From positions 1 through 38,203 of the forward strand of contig JADGJC010000363.1 in NCBI GenBank assembly GCA_027596075.1: a DNA stretch of 38,203 nt. The letters are read 5' to 3'. Positions 9,344 to 22,580 of the stretch are shown here, in pieces. Below the pieces are notes generated by a model, which was not told where the DNA came from, ran no database searches, and saw nothing but the letters and a program-made list of their open reading frames with translations. The first letter of the stretch is position 1. Each line of letters starts with the position of its first letter. The position numbers were made by a program, and so were the translations under genes. The stretch comes from Rhizophlyctis rosea (lineage: Eukaryota; Chytridiomycota; Chytridiomycetes; Rhizophlyctidales; Rhizophlyctidaceae).

Positions 9344-12300
9344 ACGCCTGGGGATGGAGAGGGTGGGATCCGTTAGAGGGGATTGTAGAGGGCGAGGGGG
9401 AGAGGATCGGAGGATTCGCGCGGGGGGAGAAGGGGCGGGAAGGCGGGGAGGGAGGTTTGGTGGGCACGCTATGTATATTTTTTCTTGCTGTGCTGTAGAG
9501 AGATTGCGTATTTGATGGGTTGAATTTATTCTGCTTAGATTTTAGAGTAATGATTTGCATATAGGACTTCCCGGCCGCACCAAGGCGTACTTTTATCTTT
9601 TGTCTATTTATTCTTTGTATCTAATAGACATATTTGGGGAGCCAAAAACGTGATGAGGTGCAAGTCGTCGTGGTGGCGTTTGTCGTTCAACTTTGGATTG
9701 TTTATGTGGATGGTGGCTTGGGGAAGTCACTGTTCGTGATGTATCCGCATGTTATCGGGGTGCTGTAAGCAGTCGTCGATATTGTCGGTTCTATTCGTAC
9801 CTCGCTCGAAAAACCTTTGATTTCTCTTCACAACAAATATATGCCGACGTGACTCAATAAATAAAGAGAGCTAGATCCAATCGTCCACTCTGATTCCTCT
9901 GCCTGGGTAGACTCCTTTCCTTTTTGTGCCTGCGAGGTCAGTTTTGTAAAGTCGACACTGTTCCCCACAGCACAATGAAGCTTACGTCCGTGGAAGGTAC
10001 AAACCAAGTAAGAGGTCCCCGTTTTACGGCATTGACTTTGGAGTCCCCGTAAGGTAGTAGAATCAGAACTGTACTTTTTCGTATCTCTATCGGACAAGTC
10101 TTTTTAAGATTCTCCCTCCCGCGGCGCGGAGGGGCAGTGAACAAGAAAAAAGAAAGTTAGCGGATTGCTACTCCAACCTGGAAGGTCATTCAATCCATTG
10201 TCATGAGGAAGTGAACTCATCTCTATACTGAGGGTGAACGATCAGCACGACATCCAACGTATTGTCAGAGGGGAATGCTGATAGAAGTGGCGCTTGGAAT
10301 GTGTCAAGTTCTTTTCAGCCTTGAGATGGTATTGGACGTTGCAGTTGTTCTGGGATTATGCCTTCAAAGAAACACAGTCATGCTTTTGTCACTGTCACAC
10401 GTGCAGTATTGTGTGACACCGCCTAGATGAGTGGGGCTAGTGGGATGCAATGAGGCGAGTATGTGGACGGATCGGTGGTTGGTATCTTATGTGTCGCAGT
10501 CGTGGGGCCATGAAAATTGCGAAGGAAGAACAAAATGCAAAAATGATAGTGCGAACCTCCCAAATAATCCGGGAGCGATATGCTCAGAAGGGAATAGAAC
10601 ACTGGAAGGGAACGGACACGCCATGAAAGGTCGTCCAACCAATTGCTTGAAAGACGCAGATTATGGCGCTTATTGGTAAAGTGTGGTAACGTAAAGCGGT
10701 CCGACATCGATGCTTGGTCGTTGCGTCTTGAGCGCAGCCGCCGGAATGAGGTCGAAATAGCTAGGAACAGCCAATTTGTGTTTACCATATCATTGTCAAA
10801 CAATTCTGATGAGCGATCCCACACATGGCACCCGCCATTGCTGGACAATAGGTGGCTCGCCACGTGGTTCTGGTTCCCTTTTTTTTGGTGGAGAAATCCC
10901 TGAGTGGAAGGGATGAGTGAGCTGCGAGCAATTTGGAGGTGAAAAATAAAAGCCCTGCAAGACATTATTAGCACACGTCGATCGTGATGCGCTTCTGGGC
11001 AAGTGCTCTAAAGGTAGATGAATGACTTTGCTATATGTTTATGTGATTGAACGACAAGCCGGATAGTCGATTACTCACAAGTTGAAAACTCCAGTTGATC
11101 AAAACTTGACGGTCCTCTGAAATACACCTAGGAGGTCTCCAAGAGGTGTTGGCGGTGGACGGAATCGCTCAACAGCAGTTGCGAGACCAGCACAACGGTC
11201 TTTGTTTCGTACCTCTCCCACCCCTGTGCATTTGTTACAGCGTTTAAGATATAAGCGTGGCGCTGTTGAGGATGAATACACGTGGGGTAAACAATGGGGA
11301 TGCTTTTGAAAGTCGCGTCGATACGGTCGGGTGTTGAGTCTACTTATTTGCACGGTCGCTGAAGCAGTTTTGCGCCACTTCGTACCGCACATCCAGTAAG
11401 GTAAGTTTCACAGAGCGGGTCTATGCGTGATCGAACTGTCCTCTGCCTGAGTCGTGCAATAACGTCAGGTCTTCTCTTTCTTGCAAGTCAAATCATTGCG
11501 TACTTTGGGGGGACAAGATTTCAGTCCACGGGTCATCGAGAGAGTAGAGAAGAATTCTGCCCTTCTTGATTGTATCTGCAGCCAGACCACTCCATTTCAA
11601 CCTGATTTGGTTAGTAGCCTGCTGGGACGGGGCTCTTTTTTCATTGATACCTATAGACAAGTGGAGTTTTGCCCCTCATCATTTAGAAGTGACCCACCCC
11701 CACGTCCTTCCGGTCGTTGGGTTGTCATCTAATGTCTATGCTGGATAGTTTGACGACTGCCTCCGCGGTGATTAGCCCAATCGTGGGATGGAATGGGATA
11801 CAGGAATGAAGCTTGGAACATATCAAGTTTGTCATGATGCTGCAAAATGGACCGTGAGGCTTGCATGCCGCACACCCGTATTGCCCCAAGATACTACGAC
11901 ATCTGTTTTTTGTTGCTGCCGCGCACGTCTGGAAAAGCAGTCTCGTTGAACATCCCTAACAATATTTTGACAGGGTGGATAGTATGGGTCTCTCTGCAAG
12001 GGTTAATGATGATTTTGAAGAACAGATGTTTCCTAACATATCTTTGCACGCAGGACGCCAGTGGTTTTTGAATGTAAGCGCATGGGACCGAGTGATTTTG
12101 AAATACTTTTATTATTCAAATTCTGTGGCACAAGACATATTGAGGAAGTAGTAAGAAAACATGGCACCGATACATTGCTGTACTGTGAAGGTTTCCTCCA
12201 CATATACGCTGGACGCTCTTCACTCACGTTTACTTTTTTCGCTCCAGAAGTTGATGAGGGGCATTGGTGGGTAGACATCTTTCTGATCAGTTAAAAGGAG

Positions 12301-12719
12301 CCTGAGTCGTCGCCGATGGTTGTAGTGGTGAAATTGAGCTGGATGGTTATGCTTTGTAACAGGAGAGTGCAGGGAGCAATGCTTTAGGGGACAAGGTTAA
12401 AAACGAGGAAACCTTAACTACCATGTCATCTCCTGACCGATTTCGGCAGGGTGTGGGTTGAGCAAAAAAAAGACATTCCACCACCTTTACAGCCTTTTAC
12501 AATCTGTTAGACTGTTGATAAATGAACGGAAGTGGTGTCCTCAGTTGGGTTGGAAGATGTCGACGTCGCTTTTCGCCAAGGAGTACGATGGGCTGCCTCA
12601 GGGTCCTTGGAAGTTGGGTGTTTGCTATACTCAATGCGTCTACTTACATAATCCAGTAGCTCGCATCGAAGTGCCATCACAGTTCGACCGCGTTAAGGTG
12701 TGATCACAACTTTGCACAA
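9344..12719. other. gene-poor stretch after FCP1
   Basis: Bases 9344-9600 should hold the FCP1 3' untranslated region; an AATAAATAAA run lies further on at 9856-9865. No recognisable gene follows. On the minus strand a 183-codon frame (10974-10423) is open; its first ATG is three codons in (MSCRAFIFHLQIARS) and it matches nothing I know. Other open frames are shorter and without family features. Confidence 0.4.
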
Positions 12720-12872
12720 CCCCCGCCTAATGCCCATCCCGAATAGCTATAAATACCCCCACTTTCGACTTCCCTCCCTCCCCGACCATCAAACCAATCC
12801 AACCAACCCAACCACTGCGACTCGATTGAGGGCAATCGTTCTGCAGCCCAATCCGACGTGAACACCGCATTC
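12720..12872 (+). promoter_or_regulatory. TATA promoter with C-rich initiator
   Basis: TATAAATA at 12748-12755 is followed within 30 bp by a C/T-rich run (CGACTTCCCTCCCTCCCCGACC) and AACCAACCCAACC tracts. This is a standard fungal core promoter and leader layout. The plus strand downstream lacks a clear ATG ORF and instead carries the repeats at 12873-13400, so the transcript may be non-coding or the gene may have decayed. Confidence 0.5.
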
Positions 12873-13400
12873 TAGCGCCCTGGAGTTATCTTTGTGGCGA
12901 CGACATCGGTGCTTCACAACCTTGCGAAAACTTACACAAACTTAGCGCCCTTGGAGTTGTCTTTGTGGCCATGCTTCATGGGTTTTTGCAATCGACTCGC
13001 AGCTTCGACTATACCGACCCTAATTCAATCACCTAGGGCCCTGGGAGCTGTCTCTGTGGCGATGGTGGTTGCATTGGCCTTTCAATTTCGACTATGCGAT
13101 CTTGCGGGAACATTCTTCATTTTCCATCTCTTTTTCTTCAAGCCATATTGATGCCCCCTCCCCGCCCACCTCTTGGATGACGCCAGACTTTGACTTGGTC
13201 CTGATAAAGAATCTCGCTATGCCGGTCTTTTCCAGTCCCTGTCTCACTGAGCGTCACACCTTCTCAGTTCTTCGTTTTTGTTTGTCTTCTCATATCAATG
13301 TTTGCTCCGGCCTTCTGATGTTTTGACTTTGACTTGGTCCTGATAAAGCAATTCGCTATGCAGGTCTTACTCCGTCCCTGTCTCACTGTGTCTCTTACTT
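12873..13400 (+). repeat. two families of degenerate direct repeats
   Basis: Family A has three copies of a ~28-bp core (TAGCGCCCTGGAGTTATCTTTGTGGCGA-like) at 12873, 12943 and 13034. Family B has two copies of ~75 bp starting GACTTTGACTTGGTCCTGATAAAG at 13186 and 13325, 139 bp apart, sharing CGCTATGC and CCCTGTCTCACTG further on. Copies have diverged by several substitutions and indels, so they are old. Confidence 0.7.
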
Positions 13401-13564
13401 TCGTTCTGGTCTTTTTTATCGATTTTGATGCCTCCACCGCTATATCTTACCTCTGAATGTTCATCTGACTGATTACTTACACAGTTTTTCGCCGTTTATT
13501 ATGAATTTGACTCAGAAGTTGTATCATCCTACAATGATTTTCTGACCATGGCATCCTTTTTTGT

Positions 13565-13873
13565 ATGCTTGTGACATTGGCCTTGGTTTCATTGATCAGC
13601 TTCCCAGACAACTTTTATGCGCTTATTTTGAGGCCTTCCGAACCAGACGATCGGGCCGTAACGAAGGAACCGTTCAGACTTGCCCTTCTTTTCGTACTGG
13701 TTTTTTTGGACTTTCAGATGTGTATGATATCAGGTCCTTCACTGGATGAATTTCTCGAGATAAAAGATCCCATCCGCAGCTTACGTTACATATGCGGGAT
13801 ACTCGTTCTTATTCCGCCACTTGAATCAAATCTCACCATAAGTCTGGCGCTCGCTAAACGATCCCTTCCGTAG
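13565..13873 (+). CDS. small hydrophobic ORF of unknown function
   Basis: A 102-codon frame with a true ATG. The N-terminus is hydrophobic (MLVTLALVSLISF) and could be a signal peptide or anchor. A second hydrophobic run (LALLFVLVFLDF) and a third (ICGILVLIPP) follow. No family is recognised. It lies in T-rich DNA, which produces hydrophobic chance ORFs, so this is a weak call. Confidence 0.18.
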   Translation: MLVTLALVSLISFPDNFYALILRPSEPDDRAVTKEPFRLALLFVLVFLDFQMCMISGPSLDEFLEIKDPIRSLRYICGILVLIPPLESNLTISLALAKRSLP

Positions 13874-16800
13874 GACTGAAAACAAAGACCAAAAACGAAA
13901 ACTGGCACAGGAAGCGGAGTGATGCTGGGCAAGGGTGGATGGCAACAGAGGTCAAGCAATACGAGGGGTCCGACTTTGCTGTCTACGCACTTGACAGGTA
14001 TAGTACGTATTTGATATGAGTAGGGTTTGCTCAGAACGCAAGAATCATCGCCGTCCTGATTCAGTGAAAGCCTTGAGAGTGGAGTGATTGAGGCAGCAGC
14101 CATTTCCTCGTTGCGGCATTAAGATGGTCATGCGTGTCTGGCGAAGACTCCGGTAAGTCTGGGAAGAGCCCACATTGTGTGCAATGGTCCATCTCTGTAA
14201 ACATTCGGAACCGATCACTTCCTTCTGGATTTGGATAATGACTTTTTGGTGCTCCATTAGTCCGTCAAAGTTGAAGGATTCTTAAGTCTCGCCGGTTGCT
14301 TACGGTTTCTTACTTACCACTGAATAGTCTGAACCACGATACTGGCAAAGTTGGCAAGACTTTGTCGGACGAGAGATGCGATTGTTCCCGGCCAGGAGTT
14401 GAAGCAATACAGACATACCGTGGGTGAAAATGTTAAGACACGAATTAGCAACCCACAATGATAATGGGTTTGACACCTGCCACTTGCCTTGTCGGAGGGA
14501 CTGGAGGGTAGGTAGGACTACTTGTGGCGGACTGCTAGGGGGGAGTGATGAGCTAAAATAGTTCCTTGCTACAACCTTAGGAGACTTGCATTTTTCTGCT
14601 ACTCCTACATGCTGTTTCCGAACTATGGGATTGATATGCATTGGCATCGGAAGTTACCTCCCGGGTCCGATTCTCTCCCCGATTGATTATTTGTTCCTGC
14701 ATTTATCATTCTCCGTGTTGGTTGTGGGTTTCTTTTCTCTTTTCATTTTCATCGTGTTGATCCGTGCATCACTTTCTCTGTACCATCTTCCCTTCATTTG
14801 CAATTTTGACATCAAGGCTTGGCGTGATCTCGTCTCGAGAGTCTGGTCATTCCGATCTCACCTCATGCCCCAAGAGCTTTTTTGCGTCCCTTTTATATTG
14901 TTTTGATCGTCTCTCTGAAGCTCGTCGTGTCGTTCTATTTTCATGTGCCTATGTCATAGCTGTCTCCAACTCCCTCATCGGGTCATAGTATGCAACCGTC
15001 TCCGGCGGCTCATCGTCCCCATCCAGTCCTTTGTCCCTTTCATTTCTTTTTGGTCCGTTTGTAACGTTCTGGATGTTGTTGTTGAAGTTTGGACACAATG
15101 CGCGTGCCTATGGACTCTATGGTAATGCTTTCCATGTCAGGTCTATCTCACTGCCAGGCATGGAAGGGAAAGTTGGGACATCTCGCATTTTGAACTTCGA
15201 ACTCTTCGAGGTGGCGATTGCGCACGTTTTCTGCGTCCACAGACTCTGATGCATCACTTTTGATGGGTTCTGTTGTCCGCACTGCACAAAACAAAATGTT
15301 CACGTTTTCTTCAGGATGACATTGGACGAAACTGTTGCCTACATTGAAAAAGAATGAAATGGAAAAGGGAAGTATGGTCATGATTTGCGAGACCGGAATG
15401 GAGTGAAGCGAGGTCCGATGTTTGCTTTCTTGTCAAATCATCAATAGTCAACCTAGCAACACCATGCTGGGAAAAGAAGGACTTTCCGTCCTCCCAAGTC
15501 AATGAAAGCCCCTTTATGTGGCAAGTGATACGGACCGCGAGTTTCCCCGCCCGGGATGCCCGCATTTTGAGGTCGTCATATGTTAGATGACAATGATGGC
15601 CTGTGCCGTACTTTGTGAAGTAGATGTCGAACTTTCATTTTTACCGAAGCACCTCCCCATTCATCGGGCTGAACGGTGCCGTAATCGAACAAGGCGAGAG
15701 ATAGCGACCTGCAAAGATGAGGTTCCTCTTATCGAGCTGCTTATTTAACGGCATTGAAACCAGCATGGTGCTCAACAGTGGACCTTTGTAAAAATGTCAA
15801 TTGATCACTCCCTGGATGCGAATTTCATGTTTTGTACCTCACGGTCCAACATGATTCGCCGATGTTCCGCTACCCGCTCGATGCTCAATATGACCGCACC
15901 TCCTTGTTAAAGTGATGAAAGAAGAAGCTGCGGGCAAGTGGGAGATAAAAAGGGTACGGACATCAATGAAAGAATCCGGAGGCAAATGAGCCGTTACAGA
16001 TGATCGCCGTTTTGGTGGTCATGGTTAAAATGTGCGAATTAGAAGAAGAGATCTCTCAGCTGTTCGCAATGATATGTTCCGGCAAAGTCCTGCTAACGTA
16101 CCGTTCGACATACCAACAATCAGCTACCTCTACGGGCTGGAGTATTTTTTGGCATCGTCCCTCCCCCCATGTGCGCATCTCCGCCGATATCTTTCAGCTT
16201 TTGACCAAGTCGAATCCAACGACAACCAGCACGCCAGCCCTATAAAAAGGAATCGGAAAGTTGTTGTAGGGGACTGGGTTCATGGAATGGATTTCTTCAG
16301 TTCCTGGGAAGTGCGCACGTGCCACTGGACAATGGAGGAAGCCCGCCTCCTAGCCTTATTGGCCACCTTGATCGATGAAGCATGTCTTGCGAGAATTTAC
16401 TGCATGCACACATCCTGCCAGATGCACACCGCAATCCGCATCGGGCTTGATGCGCAGCGCATTGATTACCATTAGAGCGCTGTCCCCTGAAAATCCTCCG
16501 TCCAGATTCTGTTTCTGTATGTTGAGGACGCCAATCTCTAATGAGAGACTGTACATCAGCAAAATCATAGTTCCTTCATCCACCGAACGCAGAGCAAGGA
16601 ATTATGAGTAGAGCCTGTGTGCGAAGTCGTCATCACGACGCTGGAACATAAAAAAAAGGAATGCGCTCTCTGCATTTCTTGATTGCCACTCATCCGATGC
16701 AAGGAATTGGAGTGGGACTTTTGTCCCATGTTTCCTGGGGAGTAAATTGATACGGTCATTTGTTAATGCCAGGAAGGGAAACCCGGTGGGGTGTTGGCTG

Positions 16801-19800
16801 GCCACCATCCGGCGTTCAACGCATCTTTGTATGTACACATCACCGATGGAACACTCCGATGCACATCACGTTCCTTGTTGCGCGTCTTGTTCTCTTAGCC
16901 AGTCAGTTTGTCATTCTTTTCAATCTGCTTCTTGAACGTTTGTTGCAGAGAAGGAAATGATCGTGCAATATCCTCCTGCCATGTCGTTAAGCATGAGCAT
17001 TAAGAGACGTAAGAAAAGGAAGCATGTGGCGAGGGACGGCCACCGGGGTCCATCTCGATTTGAATGAGCGTTGCGTTCTGTGCTGCGCTCGGTGCACCTT
17101 TTGAATATGGACTTTTTTCCAATGCTCCCTGAAGAGTGTTGACAAAGCACTGGCCCAAGTAGGAAGAGAAGATTCAATGCGGCGCGGCGACCATTCAATG
17201 CAGTCAATGTGTCTATCTATATGCACCGCATGGTTGACCCACTGCAGATGCACATTATTTGCCTTGCGTGCATCTTGATGCTTTGCAGCAATTGAGGAAT
17301 TATCCTTCCTTTTTTGGATCTCCGTTTGCGCCCTGCCGGAAGACGGGGGGATCTGATGCGCAACGATTGAGATGGGCAAAAAGAAACATATTCAACCCGG
17401 CGGCACCTCGTGACCATTAGCATTGACATGTGGCCACGCTAGCACGCGATCACCCTTCCTTCTCTTGTTTCCTCAAACTCGGATGATTTGTCAGATGTCT
17501 TGATTTTTGGCGCTTGGGCACGACTACCAATAGCGTTAACGGACACGTTCTACCCAGATTCTGTGGAGAGGGTTAAGTTATTGTATGCTACAACCGCTAT
17601 ACCCGCCATACTGCCCTATTTGTCAACTTTGTGTCAAGTCCATCGCCTGTTGCTATCCATCGCCATTACGTCTCTGCTGACCAGCACGTAGGATCTGTTT
17701 TCTCCCTGGACAGAGACAATTGCGCTTTGTCTGGATGTATCAATTTTGCGGCTCACGATGCTTCTGGGCTTGACATCGCGTTTTAATGCGTCTAAAGCTC
17801 TCTCTTCATGTTCTTCACATTCTGTCATCAGGCCTGAACCAACAACCGGAAATGGTACTCCCACGAGGACTCGATCCAGACTTTCGTCCTGCCGTTGTTC
17901 GACATCGTTTTCAACTTTTACAGCTTCTGTTCTGTTTGCCGGGAACTTGCAAAGAATTCTCAACACTCATCGTTCCAATTATGCGTGCGCCATCTCCAAA
18001 ACAACAGTCAAGCATTGTAACATTGGCTACATACTGCTTCCCAATGCCGAATCATTGATATCCCGTCTCATAAGTCAAAAAATCCCTAACGCGCGGTGAT
18101 TTTCAATAGTTATTTGATGAGTGTGACCAGTTCTGTTCATTAAACTCATGGATGTAGCTGCATGCCGATTAGAGACGCATTTTCAATATTGGTCTGTGGG
18201 GTTCAATGAAGGCTCTCTGTTCTCTTTTTAGCAACACACAACGTGCAAATTGCGGAACATGAGTTCAACCACCATCCTGACATGTGGATACGCTAAACCA
18301 CACAGAGCGAAAAGAAAGTCGGAAAGTACACAGATAACATGGCGTGATGTACTTAGTCAGCACATCCTCCTCACCCTGCAAGCGGTCACCCCTGAAAATC
18401 TCACCACGTTACACTTGAGCAACAGTTTCCAGCACCCGGCAAAAAATTGTATTTGAACGTCAGCTGAGATGGGGAATTGGGTATGGACCCATCCAGTGTT
18501 GATGCCCTCCCCTGGAAGAAGGTCCGCTGTTTGTTACTTTCCAGGCAAGCTATCATAGACTCGCTGCTGATTGTGACCCAGGATTTAGGGCAACGCTTCA
18601 GGTTGTCATCTGACACATCCCCTTGACGAGATAGGCTTTGAAACCAGCGCAACGATAGCACCGGGAAAAACAACTGCGACCTGCTGACACGGGCGAGAGT
18701 TGCCCATTCCATCAATACGCCTGCTTTGCGAGTTTGCGCGCTATCGAACGAAAACGCACCTTTTCGCGAGTATGGCAAACTCTAGGGAGCAGGACGCGGG
18801 TGGCTCTGCAAAAAAGGCGGGAATTGCGCGTTCTGGTGGGATTGGATTGAGGGGAGAAGGTGGGCTGCTCGAGAAGCTTTTGCTGGAGTGAGATGGCTTT
18901 ATGCATCTCACACCGAATTTTTGGACTCCGAAGTCCATCATGGGTAACTATAGCCCGAGGACTGGCATCTAAGGACAGCAAAACACACCTCAGACTGAAA
19001 ATGAGACGCAGAAGGTAATTGGGTGGCAAAAAGGGAGAGCCCACAAACGTTGACAACGGCTATGAGTTTGAGACAGAGGTGGATATCTTGAAACTCCTGT
19101 CTTCCTGCAGCGGCTTGTCATTCTCACCGCATTGGCTTTGACGATTCTTGTGAGCAACGGTTGCAGTTATGCTTTGGTGATGTTTCCCAAAGGTTTGGTT
19201 CATGACATCTGCATTCAAGTGCACCATGTTTGCATCCAGGCACCGTTTTTGCTGTTGAGAGCACGTCTAGTCATTGTGTTAGTTTTTTTCCTTGGGGTCA
19301 TCTTCACTCTGGTTCCAAATAATATTCCCACGGTGTCTTCTCCTGCATGGTTGGATTGCTGATGATGCACTGCATGGGCTTCATCTATTTTGGGTTGCTC
19401 GAGTTTCCCTTTTTTGAACCAGAAAGGTGGCCGATGCTGCTTTGTACAGTGACATCAGAAAATAGGATAGTATTGGCTTTGGCGTCGAAACACCAAGTCG
19501 TTACACACCGTGGGAAACTTCGCCAAATACATTTTGCCACGTATAGAACTTCCACCCTAAAGTCATTTTTGCTCACGTTTCCATTGACACCGCGATGGTC
19601 TTTGGACATGGGCTTTTGAGCGTATGCCGTCCGACGCACCCAAAGCAAAAAGGAAGTTTTTCCATTCATTGCCTGGATCGTTAGACAAGGCCCGGTGGCT
19701 CATCGTCATGTACAAGTTTCGTAGGTACATACTCTTGTGCACAGGAAGAGCGTTCATGGATTCTCAGGCGAGTAGGACCAGGAAGAAGATGTCCAAGGCA

Positions 19801-21088
19801 ATCTTAGTATACTCACGACTAGCTGCTTGGCGTGTTGACCTTGAAAAAATGCCCCTCAAAAAGCAAGGTTTCACCTCCTTCTGTTGCACCAATTCTCTTT
19901 TTGTGTCCAGGTGTGGATGAACCCTCTACATCCATTTAGCACTAACAAACTTGATGAGAAACGTTTGTGGAGTCCTCCAAGTTGGAGGAGTCAGAAATAC
20001 AGGATAGTTGTTATTGACACGCCAGCATCACTGCATTCGAGGACGTTGCCTGCCATGTAAACAAGAAACCGCCGCTGGTTGTGAGAATGATGTTTCAACC
20101 CACTCTCAGTTGCATGCATTATCATTTGTCCCAGCTAAAAAATGCGGACGATTTTCGAGGAGTGCATTCTCTAAGTCTTGGGGGTCTCGGGTGATGCTCT
20201 CCATGGGAACGGGATGTGATACATGCAGACTATCTAAAATGTCGTTATGCCTCGGGCAGGATCACTCTCAAACATCAATAACAGTATGGGCGTGGATGAG
20301 TTGCAACCTTATCGCCCTCTCAAGATGCTGGGCGCAGATCTTTGGAAAATAACCGTTTTGCCTACCAAACATGTGTGACGATCACTGCAATAGCATTTAG
20401 GTAATGTTTATTGATTTTCAATGGGGGTCCAAGGAGTGGAAAAAGACAGGTAAAGTGGAAGACGAGCACCGTGAGTCCATAATGCATAAGAGCTAGCGGT
20501 CCCAAAATTCGTTGCAACGTCACTGATATTCATTGGAGTTCAGCACCTTCACACATCTGTCAAATGAACTTTGGATGGGTTCCAATGAGTAAAGCTATCT
20601 CCTGGTGGGCCAGGTAGTGGTGTGGGATTGGTTGACACGAGTTATGCGACAATGTAAGGCAGAGAGAGGAGAGAGTTATGGCAGGTATTCATGAGCATTG
20701 CTTACTTGGAGTAGGCAACGGATACCATAGTCATTGCATATATATCTGTGCGGGTGAAGCTGAAGCTTGTTGGACGGCTGAGAACGTGAGGAAGTTGGGA
20801 GTGCAAGGGTCACGTGTCCGGGCCAAAATCAACCAATGAGCTTGCACAAGCGTGTCCGAAAGTCCGGGGAGTCAAAGGGACCGTCAACTACGTATGGTTG
20901 TCAAAACGGAGGGCAACCAACCCAACCGGCCAACCCCCCCATTGTACAACTATCTGGTTTTGTTTACACACCCAGAAAATAGATCATATACAGTATGGGT
21001 TTGTTTACTTAGGATTCTACACATACTCACCCACACTCTGTGCACTCAGTGCACCGACAAACTCGGCGAGCTTGCAGCTCTGAAAAGG
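13874..21088. other. 7.2-kb gene-poor region
   Basis: I see no gene I can support. Candidates considered: a hydrophobic plus frame at 14625-14906, a plus frame at 16032-16475, overlapping frames on both strands at 17634-18099, and a hydrophobic plus frame at 19132-19362. None shows a family motif or paired splice sites. A TATAAAAA run occurs at about 16241. An imperfect hairpin (TCCTCCAA-G-TTGGAGGA) lies at 19970-19992. No tRNA, rRNA or transposon-type open frame was found. Confidence 0.4.
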
Positions 21089-21150
21089 ATGGCACCGCCT
21101 GCTGGTGGCAAGTCCCGCTATTCTTCACCCCTCCACCCACTTCCAGTCAG
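21089..21150 (+). CDS. possible first exon of the 21-24 kb coding region
   Basis: ATG 21089 opens a 62-nt exon (MAPPAGGKSRYSSPLHPLP) that ends at a good donor, GTAACT at 21151. A C/T-rich G-poor tract follows in the putative intron. The next exon is not clear: a basic, charged stretch at about 21530-21624 (KGSTKAENDRNNAKFYREK) ends at another good donor (GTATGT, 21625) with an acceptor at 21680. I could not join these in one uninterrupted frame. Confidence 0.25.
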
Positions 21151-21696
21151 GTAACTTGTGCTTTGGTGGCTGATATTGTTACGCTTTCTGCGAGTAACCT
21201 CTCCCCACCACACACAACGCTCACCACCACCTTCCTCCCGGACCAACACCTCCCCAGAACTGATAGACTTCAACTTTCCCACTTCCTCCCCGACCATTAG
21301 TTGGAACTCTCCCCCCTACCTGCACAGTGAGGTAACTACTGCCTCCCGTTAACGCTAACCTCTTTTTAGCCAATCCTTATCTGCATCACACAATATGGCC
21401 AGAACAAAACGTGCACATCCTGGAGATACCCCACGATTATCTACTTCCGCTTGACTGGGCGCGGAACTTCCAAACGCACGATTATACCTCCGCATACCAA
21501 GCCCCCAAAGAAGAGCACCTGAGGTATTAGAAGTACCAGTCCGACAGGCGGGGCGGGAAGGGTTCCACGAAAGCTGAGAATGATAGGAACAATGCAAAGT
21601 TTTATAGGGAGAAGAATGATGTTGGTATGTATTGGCTCACTTTCTGATCGTAAATGAATCCATATTGGTGCATCGTTTAGAGCGAATCCCAAATCC

Positions 21697-22506
21697 ATGA
21701 TAGACACCCATCCGTCGCTCAAGCAAAATCAAGTGAAGAACCTCCGGCTACAATATCCTCATGGAGAACCGGTCGGCAAGGCGAAAGCAAAGAACGTCTC
21801 CGTCACTCCCAAATCGAAGAAGAAGGCAGGCAATCAAACTCCTACCTTCATCGCTTCTCAATCGAACATCGTTCGGACAACTTCCTCACGCCCGCTGGCG
21901 TCGCTGGTGGGACACGATCGAGAGGATTGGAGAAGCGCGGGTTGGATGATTCTACCCCTTCTCCCGCTCGGAAATCTTCCAAATTGGTGGTCGTGATGGC
22001 ATTGTAGATCATGGGACTGATGGCGCCAGCTCCGTAACATCCACCGCTCGCAACAGTCGTGGACGCTCTCACGGCTCTGACAACCGCAGCTCGTCGTCCC
22101 GTCGGTCACCTTCTCGCAGATCTGAGAATCACTCCTGCTCCCAATCAACCAGACGGTGTCAAACCCCTCAATCTGGCCGCCGTGACCAATGTGTTTCCAA
22201 CCGCAACCGCTCTGTCAATCCCTCCAACGGCGTACCGTACAGTAGATCTTACAATAATGGAAATCGCAGTACGTCCTCTCCTCCACGCTCTTCTGGACAA
22301 CCGGCGAGACGCGATGATCGCTCTTGTTCGCCGAGACGGGAACATCCTTCACCTACACGCCAAGCGGGGTGTGCTGTTGATGGAGAAGCATCACAGCTGA
22401 CGGAAGTTCCCTCTACCACTCCTCAAGTTGCTAACGAGGGTGTTGAAATGCCTGACGCTCCTCCAGTTGGGGTCGAAAATGCGGAAGGAGGTGATCTTCA
22501 AAGTGG
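21697..22506 (+). pseudogene. RS-rich coding segment, frame-disrupted
   Basis: From about 21697 a Lys-rich frame (GKAKAKNVSVTPKSKKKAG) runs to about 21895. The coding signal then moves to a second frame (to about 21990) and then to a third that is open from 21950 to a donor at 22507 (GTGAGG). The last part is Arg/Ser-rich (NSRGRSHGSDNRSSSSRRS), as in SR splicing factors and other nuclear proteins, and then turns acidic (DAPPVGVENAEGGDL). It contains no early in-frame ATG, so it must be an internal exon. A plausible 74-nt intron follows (22507-22580). RS-rich tails occur in many unrelated proteins, so no function is assigned. Confidence 0.4.
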
Positions 22507-22580
22507 GTGAGGATTCCCAGAATGCTGTTATTTCAAGTTCCACAACCATTGTTTAAACATCCTTCTTTCTGATCAAACAG

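Noticed and set aside
10423..10974. 183-codon minus-strand frame
   Set aside because: No domain, no leader-like tract and no splice support; kept only as a note in the gene-poor entry.
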